A stretch of 11,964 bases of DNA from CAYMPW01 sp964392725 (lineage in GTDB: Archaea > Thermoplasmatota > Thermoplasmata > Methanomassiliicoccales > Methanomethylophilaceae). The position numbers were made by a program, and so were the translations under genes. The DNA is taken from positions 1 to 11,964 of the forward strand of contig CAYMPW010000029.1 of NCBI GenBank assembly GCA_964392725.1. The letters are read 5' to 3'. The notes below the pieces were generated by a model. The model made no database searches and was not told the DNA's origin. It saw only the letters and a list, made by a program, of their open reading frames with translations. Shown here in pieces: positions 6,160-11,964 of the stretch (positions are counted from its first letter, which is position 1; each line of letters opens with the position of its first letter).

Positions 6160-7509
6160 ATGGACCTCAGCGTCCTACCTTCTAAACTTTTTTCCCGTTT
6201 ATCTTCTGCGGCTGAAATAGTCCGCAGACACGATTTTATTCAGGTATATTCCCACTATGATGCAGATGGAATCTCGTCTGCAGGAATCATTGCAAAAACT
6301 CTTCTTCGCGAGGGTATAGATTTCAGAGTTACTCTTTTCAATACATTAAACGAAGAGCAGATGGAGATCATCCGCAATACCGATGCCAAATGCATCATCA
6401 TTTCCGATCTCGGAGCTTCATATATTGAAAAACTTGAAGAGATGGATTGCGACATTATTGTTTTGGATCACCACACCTTATCAGTAGATTCTGAAAAGGT
6501 TGTATATGCGAATCCCCACCTTGTGGGAATCGACGGTATGACTTCAGGATGCGGAGCAACAATGTCTTTCTTGTTTTCCATATCTGTTTCTGAAAAGAAC
6601 TGGGACTTGGTTCAGATTGCTTTTGCAGGCATGGCCGGAGATAGGCAAACGATTAAAGGAATCAGCGGACTCAACGAATTTTTGCTTGAGGGCGGAATCA
6701 AAAAAGGATTTATCGAAGAAATGGACGGTTCGTTCATTCCTCTTGGAAATCTTATGTCCGAATTATACCTCTGCACCGACCCATACATCCGCGGGGTAAG
6801 CGGAAGCACAGAGGGCGTTGCTACACTACTGAAAGACGCGAACATCGACAACGTTCAATCCTACAGAGATTTGGACGCAGAAGCACTCAGAAAATTATCA
6901 TCCCTTGTTGCGTTGAAACTTGTTTCACAGGGTGTAACATCGGATACAATGGAAGAACTTGTTCGCAAGAGATATTATCTTACAGATTGGAATATGGATG
7001 CGGAAATGCTCGCATCGCTTTTAGATGGGTGCGGACGTCAGAACGAAGGAGGAGTCGGAGTATCACTTCTCTTGGGTGACGGAAGATCGATGAACCGTGC
7101 TTCTGAATTGAACAAAGAATACAGAACCCGTAAAATAGACGGCGTTCTTGTTTTGGAAGAATCGGGACTTACACAAATGGATCATATTCAATTCTTTGAC
7201 AGTTCCAGTACTGGAATGACTGGAGTTATGTGCGGAATTGCCATGCAATACATCGGAAAGGCTGAGAAACCCACAATCGGTTTGAACTGTACCGATACCG
7301 CAGCACATATTTCATCTCGCGGAAATTGGAAACAGCTCAATAACGGCATTGATTTGGCTATGGCAATGAAAGAAGCTTGCAAAGCTACGGGTGGAGAAGG
7401 CGGCGGACATAGAATCGCAGCTGGAGGATCCGTACCTGTAGATCGTAACCGTGATTTCCTTGTAAAACTTGATGAAATTATTGAACAGCAGCTTAATTCC
7501 GCCAAGTAA
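6160..7509 (+). CDS. RecJ/Cdc45-like DHH phosphoesterase
   Basis: This 449-residue protein belongs to the DHH family. Motif I is H32-Y-D34-A-D36-G37, motif II includes D83 (SDLG), motif III is D103-H104-H105, and motif IV includes D161 (AGDRQ), so the Mn-binding site looks complete and catalytically competent. The C-terminal DHHA1-type domain shows GGEGGGHRIAAGG (411-423), which grips single-stranded nucleic acid. Archaeal relatives act as single-strand exonucleases, and some (GAN) bind GINS in the replisome as Cdc45 counterparts. Whether this copy is the replicative one or a repair/RNA-turnover nuclease cannot be told from sequence. GGTGA directly after the S15 stop serves as ribosome site, so the gene is co-transcribed with rps15. 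Its 3' end overlaps convergent kae1 by 17 bp. Confidence 0.92.
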   Translation: MDLSVLPSKLFSRLSSAAEIVRRHDFIQVYSHYDADGISSAGIIAKTLLREGIDFRVTLFNTLNEEQMEIIRNTDAKCIIISDLGASYIEKLEEMDCDIIVLDHHTLSVDSEKVVYANPHLVGIDGMTSGCGATMSFLFSISVSEKNWDLVQIAFAGMAGDRQTIKGISGLNEFLLEGGIKKGFIEEMDGSFIPLGNLMSELYLCTDPYIRGVSGSTEGVATLLKDANIDNVQSYRDLDAEALRKLSSLVALKLVSQGVTSDTMEELVRKRYYLTDWNMDAEMLASLLDGCGRQNEGGVGVSLLLGDGRSMNRASELNKEYRTRKIDGVLVLEESGLTQMDHIQFFDSSSTGMTGVMCGIAMQYIGKAEKPTIGLNCTDTAAHISSRGNWKQLNNGIDLAMAMKEACKATGGEGGGHRIAAGGSVPVDRNRDFLVKLDEIIEQQLNSAK

Positions 7510-8476
7510 CCGGAACTTCGTCTGTTCTGAATCTTTGCATCACGGCCGTATCTTCTACATTCATTCTTACGCCCGCGTTATACATTACATTTCCGAGCCA
7601 TGCGATCATAGCTCCGTTGTCCATGCAGAATCTACGATTGGGAACGAACATCTGAGCTCCGCGTGCGGCAGTCATCTCAGAAACCATTTCGCAAAGTCTT
7701 GCGTTCTGAGCTACGCCTCCACCTAAAAGAACTTCGTCTTTTCCCACATGAGCCATGGCACGTTCGGTTACTTCGGTAAGCATACCGAAACATGTTTCCT
7801 GAATTGAAAATGCGATATCTTCCAGGTCATGACCTTTCTTTTGTAATGCCAATGCAGCCGTCATAATTCCCGAAAAAGAAATATCCATTCCTTTTACAGA
7901 GTATGGAAGATCCAAAAGATTCTTGCCATCTTTAGCTAATTTTTCGATAATCGGACCTGCATAGAAACCGAGACCCAGTTCACGACCGAGCTTATCTAAC
8001 ATATTCCCGATTCCAACGTCGAGAGTTTCTCCGAATATACGGTAACGTCCGTTTGAAAAAGCTATAATTTGAGTGTTTCCACCAGATGCATATAACAACG
8101 CAGGATCGTTACAACCGGTGGTTGCCCTTCCGATTTCGATATGGGCAATACAATGATTTACTCCGAGAATCGGAACTCCCAATCTGCAGGAAAGAGCGCG
8201 TGCAGCCGTTGCAGCAATACGAAGACATGGTCCCAAACCAGGACCCATTGAAAATGAAATTAAATCCAAATCTTTCAATGTAATACCTGCTTCGTCAATT
8301 GCTTTTTCGATTAAACCTGCAACAACATCTGCATGGTGATTTGCGGCTTCTCTTGGGTGTAATCCTCCCTCAGGTGGGCGGTACATATCCAAAACATTCG
8401 CTAAGATACACTTTTCAGAATCTGCGATTCCCACACCCAATGTGTGAGCTGTTCCTTCTATACCCAGAGTTATCAT
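7493..8476 (-). CDS. kae1: Kae1, KEOPS subunit for tRNA t6A synthesis
   Basis: Kae1 transfers the threonylcarbamoyl group to A37 of ANN-decoding tRNAs as catalytic subunit of the KEOPS complex (with Pcc1, Bud32, Cgi121). The 327 residues correspond to the stand-alone form, not the Kae1-Bud32 fusion of some methanogens, and no Bud32 gene is in this window. Visible ASKHA-fold and metal motifs are GIEGTAHT (5-12), H108-CIA-H112 (iron/zinc ligands), ASGGNTQ (130-136), GGGVAQNARL (252-261) and C-terminal D286-N-G. All appear intact. The ATG at 8476 is at the family's usual N-terminus (MITLGIEGTA). Only a weak ribosome-site-like GGCGGA (8483-8488) precedes it, so translation may be leaderless. The gene is monocistronic and convergent with the DHH gene. 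Confidence 0.95.
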   Translation of the reverse strand: MITLGIEGTAHTLGVGIADSEKCILANVLDMYRPPEGGLHPREAANHHADVVAGLIEKAIDEAGITLKDLDLISFSMGPGLGPCLRIAATAARALSCRLGVPILGVNHCIAHIEIGRATTGCNDPALLYASGGNTQIIAFSNGRYRIFGETLDVGIGNMLDKLGRELGLGFYAGPIIEKLAKDGKNLLDLPYSVKGMDISFSGIMTAALALQKKGHDLEDIAFSIQETCFGMLTEVTERAMAHVGKDEVLLGGGVAQNARLCEMVSEMTAARGAQMFVPNRRFCMDNGAMIAWLGNVMYNAGVRMNVEDTAVMQRFRTDEVPVTWRN

Positions 8477-8496
8477 TCAATATTCCGCCTTTTGAG

Positions 8497-8514
8497 AAAT
8501 AAATCTTTATTTCA
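8497..8514 (-). promoter_or_regulatory. Probable promoter of kae1
   Basis: The minus strand reads GAAATAAAGATTTATTT, with overlapping TATA-like elements centred near 8501 and 8509. These predict transcription starts at about 8475 (leaderless) or 8483 (a 7-nt leader). The exact element cannot be chosen from sequence. Confidence 0.35.
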
Positions 8515-8632
8515 AAAAAGAAATTATTCCCGCTATATACCGCAATATCATTCTGGTTTTATAGGTTTGTCATAAGATTTCAAAGAACATGTCGCCGGTC
8601 CAGTGCACCCACAAAAATACAAATGGGCAAAA

Positions 8633-8642
8633 GATATAATAA
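8633..8642 (+). promoter_or_regulatory. TATA box of tRNA-Val
   Basis: GATATAATAA is centred about 29 nt upstream of the mature 5' end at 8667, predicting transcription start at about 8663. The rest of the 8520-8632 spacer holds nothing else I can identify. Confidence 0.55.
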
Positions 8643-8666
8643 GGATAAGCGTATCCTGCAAATACT

Positions 8667-8742
8667 GGGCTCGTGGTCTAGGGGTTATGACGTCACATTG
8701 ACATTGTGAAGATCGCCGGTTCAATTCCGGCCGGGCCCACCA
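8667..8742 (+). tRNA. tRNA-Val (anticodon GAC), CCA encoded
   Basis: A complete cloverleaf is visible. The acceptor GGGCTCG/CGGGCCC contains one T-G wobble. The D-arm contains GGGG. The anticodon stem TCACA/TGTGA encloses loop TTGACAT with anticodon GAC. The T-arm is GCCGG-TTCAATT-CCGGC and the discriminator is A8739. CCA is genomically encoded at 8740-8742, unlike the tRNA-Leu in this window. There is no intron. It decodes GUC and GUU valine codons. It marks the boundary between the housekeeping block and the AT-rich regulator-like pair. Confidence 0.96.
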
Positions 8743-8762
8743 GTACTTATTTTCCAAGTATT
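8742..8762 (+). terminator. Small hairpin directly after tRNA-Val
   Basis: AGTACTT (8742-8748) pairs with AAGTATT (8756-8762) through seven pairs including one G-T, around loop ATTTTCC. It could end the tRNA transcript together with the T5 run at 8788-8792, or be a processing signal. The hairpin is weak, so the call is tentative. Confidence 0.3.
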
Positions 8763-8775
8763 CATTGATTGATGC

Positions 8776-8813
8776 TTAACCCATTGATTTTTAAAAAACA
8801 TATTTGGGTTTAA
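8776..8813. repeat. Imperfect inverted repeat upstream of the double-winged-helix gene
   Basis: TTAACCCA (8776-8783) is mirrored by TGGGTTTAA (8805-8813) with one extra T, around a 21-nt A/T spacer. It lies between tRNA-Val and the first regulator-like gene. An operator or terminator role is possible; nothing else supports either. Confidence 0.3.
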
Positions 8814-8832
8814 CATTTAATTGAATCTTTAA

Positions 8833-8860
8833 ATATTGATTTATCTCAATTAATCAATAT
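8833..8860. promoter_or_regulatory. Perfect 9-bp inverted repeat, candidate operator
   Basis: ATATTGATT (8833-8841) and AATCAATAT (8852-8860) form a perfect inverted repeat with half-site centres 19 bp apart, close to two helical turns, as expected for a dimeric winged-helix binding site. The left arm overlaps a TATA-like TTTAAATAT (8828-8836), and the repeat lies just upstream of the second TATA candidate at 8878-8886. Autoregulation by the adjacent winged-helix protein is an inference. Confidence 0.4.
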
Positions 8861-8877
8861 GTTATTTTAGGTATAGA

Positions 8878-8886
8878 TTAATATAT
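8878..8886 (+). promoter_or_regulatory. TATA box candidate of the first double-winged-helix gene
   Basis: TTAATATAT is centred 26 nt before a predicted start near 8908, giving an 11-nt leader to the ATG at 8919. An upstream alternative, TTTAAATAT at 8828-8836, would give a leader of about 60 nt. The region is so A/T-rich that neither is certain. Confidence 0.35.
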
Positions 8887-8918
8887 TATGTCCATCATAA
8901 TATAATTAGAGATGGCCA

Positions 8919-10493
8919 ATGTCTGATGCTGAGTACGGATACGATTTTTGTATATTCTATACACCGAAAGGCGTAAAATGCTCCGTAAATCCGGAATTTA
9001 TTGGTGTTTTGAAACAAATGCAACTTGGATACTTTTCAGTCCAAGAACTTGCAGATAAATTGGATCTTCCAGAATCTACCATTCGTACAATGATTAAACG
9101 TATGTTGCAAACAGAATTGATATCTTCTAAAAGAATGGCGGGAGATTTCCGTACTGTATATTATACAAACACCAGCAGCATAATTTGCACAACATTTGAA
9201 TTGGATTCGGATAAACCTCAGATTTACTCAGATGTCTTAGATAATTTAAACGCAGATTGTTTTTTTACACCCATTTGTCAGCTTGCAATGATGGATTTGT
9301 ACTTTGAAAAATACAAAATTGCCATGAATCCATATTTTGAACGTGTTGCATCATATATCGCAGAATCATTTTACAAAAATTCATATAAAAATTTAGAATC
9401 TTTATTTTCGGATATTGAATCGTTATTGAATGAAAAAACATATCTTTCGAACAAAATCAATATTGAGAATAATAAAATCATATACAGAATGATTGCCGAT
9501 GAATCTGATTCGAGTCCCTATTATGCAGTATTATGGGGATATATAGCATTCATTCTCAGACTTATAATAAAACAAACTGGAAAGGAGCATGTTGTTACCA
9601 GTGTAAATTTTGAAGATAAAAAATCAATTGAAGTCATCATAGAAAAATATGATGAAACGATTAAACCATACAAGATTCTGAATTTGAATGGTGCAATTAT
9701 TCAGAACAACACACCGGATACAGAAATGTTTTCAATATATTATTCAAAAGATAAACCAATATTGATTACAAATGAACTTATGATTTCTATTTTAGACAAT
9801 TTAGTAGATGAGCCTTTGCCATTATCTGATTTAGTACATGCAACAAATTCTCCAAATGCCACTGTTTACTCTAACGTAAACAAACTTATTGATTTAGAAT
9901 TGATTAAACACGTCATGCCCGAGAATTCCTCAAAACCTATGACATTTGGAATAACATGCACAAAGGTACTCGGAACGAAAAAAAAGAGTAATGTCGAAAA
10001 AGATCGCGTTGTTCTTGAAAATATTTCAAAAGAAATTGTTTCCGGAGAGAAGGGAATGTGTGATGGCTTTTTAGAAATCATCTCCAATTCAACACAGATG
10101 CTTGGTTTTAATACAGATCACCTACTTCAAACAGTGGGTGGATGGATTTACCAATCATATAGAAACGATTTAAAAGACACTTCTATAGATGACGTCATAA
10201 AAAATACTGCCAAAATGATAGAATCTCAAGAACATAAGGTAAAACTCTTGAAAGTATTTCCAGTTACTCTTGAATATTCAAACATCACCCTTCCAGAATA
10301 CAGGCGCAATATAATTAAAGGCCTACAGAAGGGATATTTAGAAGAACTATTTCGTGATAGAGGATATGATTCAAATTTCACATACACGTGGACTTCAGAT
10401 GATACTCTTCAAGTGGAGATTATGTTAAAACGTGAATCAGAAAACAGATATCGTTTCACCCCCCCCCATATTCAAGTACTGAATAAAGATTAA
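8919..10493 (+). CDS. Internally duplicated double winged-helix protein, putative transcriptional regulator
   Basis: The 524-residue protein has no family name I can assign, but it is clearly two copies of one module. Copy A (about 8-250) has a winged helix (24-86; recognition region ESTIRTMIKRMLQTELI), a helical segment (118-172) and an alpha/beta segment (186-246). Copy B (about 269-505) repeats this with a winged helix (284-347; NATVYSNVNKLIDLELI), helices (380-436) and alpha/beta (448-505). F10/F271, the recognition helices and I68/I329 align at a constant offset of 261 residues without gaps. The MarR/ArsR-like fold suggests DNA binding, with the rest as ligand or dimer domain; that is inference. 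There is no signal peptide or membrane segment. The start is supported by the paralogue's matching MxDAEY, although the ribosome site is weak. A nine-C tract lies near the 3' end. A tandem paralogue begins 11 nt downstream. Base composition is more AT-rich than the housekeeping genes. Confidence 0.85.
   Translation: MSDAEYGYDFCIFYTPKGVKCSVNPEFIGVLKQMQLGYFSVQELADKLDLPESTIRTMIKRMLQTELISSKRMAGDFRTVYYTNTSSIICTTFELDSDKPQIYSDVLDNLNADCFFTPICQLAMMDLYFEKYKIAMNPYFERVASYIAESFYKNSYKNLESLFSDIESLLNEKTYLSNKINIENNKIIYRMIADESDSSPYYAVLWGYIAFILRLIIKQTGKEHVVTSVNFEDKKSIEVIIEKYDETIKPYKILNLNGAIIQNNTPDTEMFSIYYSKDKPILITNELMISILDNLVDEPLPLSDLVHATNSPNATVYSNVNKLIDLELIKHVMPENSSKPMTFGITCTKVLGTKKKSNVEKDRVVLENISKEIVSGEKGMCDGFLEIISNSTQMLGFNTDHLLQTVGGWIYQSYRNDLKDTSIDDVIKNTAKMIESQEHKVKLLKVFPVTLEYSNITLPEYRRNIIKGLQKGYLEELFRDRGYDSNFTYTWTSDDTLQVEIMLKRESENRYRFTPPHIQVLNKD
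10459..10467 (+). repeat. Nine-C homopolymer inside the coding sequence
   Basis: An uninterrupted run of nine C encodes the end of Thr, Pro-Pro and the start of His in the C-terminal tail (FTPPHIQVLNKD). Loss of one C would change the tail to PPIFKY with a stop at 10480-10482. Gain of one would give PPPYSSTE with a stop at 10484-10486. The change would affect only the last residues and not the downstream gene. Such a run is conspicuous in A/T-rich DNA and may be slippage-prone. Confidence 0.8.
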
Positions 10494-10504
10494 GAGGTTG
10501 AACT

Positions 10505-11137
10505 ATGCCGGATGCAGAATACAGTAAAGAATTTGGAGTGTATTACACAACCGATGGTTTATTTTGTTCTGTCAATCCAACGGTTATGAAAATCCTGAAT
10601 GTAATGCAACTTGGAGAATATACAATCCGTGATCTTTCATCCGATTTACAAATACCAGAACCTACCTTGCGTACAATGTTCAAACGCCTGGAACAAAAGA
10701 AACTGATATCATCAGAGAAAAAACCTGGAGATAATCGGACGATATATTACAAATGTTCATGCAGTGCATTGTATTCATCACTGGACCCAAAAATATCCCA
10801 GGAATTCAGATATGCATCCGCCATTCATAGATTAGATACAACAACCCTTGTTGAACCTGTATATCGTCTTGCATACGCAACTGCATATATGGAAAAATTC
10901 GGAATCGATGTTAGTCCTTTCCTTGAACGTATTGCGACTCTGATTGCAGATTATATTTATGATGATTCTTTCGAAAACATTGATGATTTGTTATCAAGAA
11001 TTGAAAGAATTCTGAATAGAAATTCTACTGCTAAACTGCATATTTCGTATCTAGATGGAACAGTAGAAATTGTGTCTAATACAAGCGATTATGAAAAATG
11101 CCCATGCACATTTACCTTTGGCCCACCATTGCATTAA
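10505..11137 (+). CDS. N-terminal part of a frameshifted double winged-helix paralogue
   Basis: The 210-codon frame aligns with the first module of the upstream gene: MPDAEYSKEFGVYYTTDG at the start, a winged helix (about 24-86; EPTLRTMFKRLEQKKLI), then the helical segment containing LAYATAYMEKFGIDVSPF. It ends prematurely, because homology continues in the -1 frame from about 11113, where YLWPTIALIIRL corresponds to VLWGYIAFILRL of the upstream protein. The last eight or nine residues (TFGPPLH and neighbours) are out-of-frame sequence. A strong GAGGT ribosome site (10494-10498), just after the upstream stop, shows that this gene is co-transcribed and coupled with its neighbour. The product, if made, would be a single-module winged-helix protein lacking most of its alpha/beta segment. 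Confidence 0.8.
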   Translation: MPDAEYSKEFGVYYTTDGLFCSVNPTVMKILNVMQLGEYTIRDLSSDLQIPEPTLRTMFKRLEQKKLISSEKKPGDNRTIYYKCSCSALYSSLDPKISQEFRYASAIHRLDTTTLVEPVYRLAYATAYMEKFGIDVSPFLERIATLIADYIYDDSFENIDDLLSRIERILNRNSTAKLHISYLDGTVEIVSNTSDYEKCPCTFTFGPPLH

Positions 11138-11964
11138 TAATTAGACTTTTAAACAAGTACACGGGTAAAAAATATGCCATACATGATTTGAAATTTGAAA
11201 ACGGTCTTCCGTCCAAAGCAACAATAAAAGAATACAATAAAGATTTTGAACCATATAAAATTCTTAATGTTTCGAATAGTAAAATGGGTAAAGCCGCAGA
11301 ATCACATGAAAAATTCTCAATATATCGTTCAAAAACAGATACATACGTTATAATAAACGAAATAATGTTGTCAATTTTAGAATGCTTAGAAAACGGACGC
11401 ATGACGATGTCAGATTTGTCCCAAATTTTGAATATCCCTGGAGCTACGATTTATTTAAATGTAAATAAACTGGTTGATTTGGGATTGATAAAAAGTAACT
11501 ATTCCAATGTTGGACTGCCGGTACAATTTGAACTTGTTTCCATCAAAGCATTTAATGTTATAGATTGTGAAGATACGAACCGTGATGATCTCATTCAAAT
11601 TATGAAAGAAATTGCCAATTGTAAAATAGATTTTTACACAGGCCTTATTGAATGTGGAATTTTATCATTTTCATATCTTGGAATAGATGTGAAAAATATA
11701 ACACAGGCAATAGGAAGATGGATCTACACCAGAACTATGAATGATTGTGAAGACATATCTGTTGATGATTATTTGAAAGAAAGTGCAAAATCTCTTGAAA
11801 AACAGGGAATTTCAATAAAAATGGTGAGTGCACTTCCAACCGTATTCAGATTTAAAACTTCTACATTGGCACCACACACATTTGATACGATAAAATATGT
11901 TCAAATGGGATATGTAGAGTCTTTATTGTACCACAGGTGTGGATATAATACCACGTTCTATTGT
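11098..11964 (+). pseudogene. C-terminal part of the frameshifted paralogue, runs off the window
   Basis: From about 11095 the -1 frame is open to the last base of the window. It encodes the remainder of the double-module protein: the alpha/beta end of module one (YLWPTIALIIRL), FEPYKILNV, then module two with FSIYRSKTDT, a winged helix (GATIYLNVNKLVDLGLIKS) and helices (QAIGRWIYTR) through GYVESLLYHR. Each aligns with the upstream paralogue (for example GGWIYQSY and KGYLEELFRD). The ATG at 11098 has no ribosome site, so independent translation is doubtful. Restoring one T in the T run at 11111-11113 would fuse both parts as ...CTFYLWPTIAL. A mutation, or a sequencing error, is the simplest explanation. 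The long intact second part argues that any mutation is recent. The true 3' end lies outside the window. Confidence 0.75.

Noticed and set aside
8590..8630. GTCGCCGGTCC resembling the T-arm of tRNA-Val, as if part of a second tRNA
   Set aside because: Only about eight bases match and no acceptor or anticodon stem can be built around them.
8548..8757. Minus-strand 69-codon ORF with WWARPELNRRS-type sequence
   Set aside because: It is the antisense translation of tRNA-Val. This peptide pattern is a well-known artefact of ORF calling across tRNA genes.
11090..11115. Programmed -1 frameshifting in the second winged-helix paralogue
   Set aside because: The A5 run gives GAA-AAA, whose P-site re-pairing to TGA would be poor, and TTT to ATT is also mismatched. 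A simple one-base deletion explains the data better.
1..11964. CRISPR array, insertion sequence or toxin-antitoxin module
   Set aside because: No regularly spaced direct repeats, transposase motifs, terminal repeats or recognisable toxin/antitoxin pair were found on either strand.

Overview
The window looks like a chromosomal segment of a methanogen-type euryarchaeon. The archaeal markers are a fibrillarin gene, an S15P/S13e-type ribosomal protein S15, a stand-alone Kae1, an NADP phosphatase/NAD kinase fusion, a RecJ/Cdc45-like DHH protein, and TATA boxes about 26 nt upstream of starts or tRNA 5' ends. The moderately AT-rich sequence and the complete absence of TAG stops (all genes end in TAA or TGA) would fit a pyrrolysine-using Methanomassiliicoccales archaeon. 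That placement is an inference, not something the sequence proves.

Layout. Bases 1-466 are AT-rich with at most one doubtful small ORF, ending in a bidirectional terminator-like inverted repeat. A tRNA-Leu(CAG) on the minus strand (467-550) is followed by a 72-aa conserved-looking small protein on the minus strand (692-910) with a strong hairpin terminator. Divergent from it, a phosphohexomutase-fold protein (1057-2391) has lost every active-site signature of its family. Its stop codon overlaps the stop of a convergent two-gene operon on the minus strand: an inositol-monophosphatase/NAD-kinase fusion (2759-4375) translationally coupled (ATGA overlap) to a single-domain JAMM metalloprotease (2388-2762).

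The centre is a housekeeping block on the plus strand: fibrillarin (4523-5179), a Nudix hydrolase (5183-5554), then a new promoter, a roughly 110-nt structured leader, ribosomal protein S15 (5696-6151) and a RecJ-like DHH phosphoesterase (6160-7509). Kae1, the t6A-synthesis subunit of KEOPS, lies convergently on the minus strand (7493-8476) and overlaps the DHH gene by 17 bp. These genes serve translation (rRNA and tRNA modification, ribosome assembly) and replication/repair.

After a tRNA-Val(GAC) with encoded CCA (8667-8742) the sequence becomes visibly more AT-rich and changes character. Two tandem paralogous regulators-by-fold follow. The first (8919-10493) is itself an internal duplication of a winged-helix plus helical plus alpha/beta module and carries a nine-C tract near its end. 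The second (10505 to the window end) is the same architecture broken by a one-base frameshift near 11111. Inverted repeats upstream of the first copy are candidate operators.

The observations most worth pursuing are the degenerate phosphohexomutase, the doubly duplicated winged-helix family with its frameshift and C tract, and the S15 leader with two mutually exclusive foldings.
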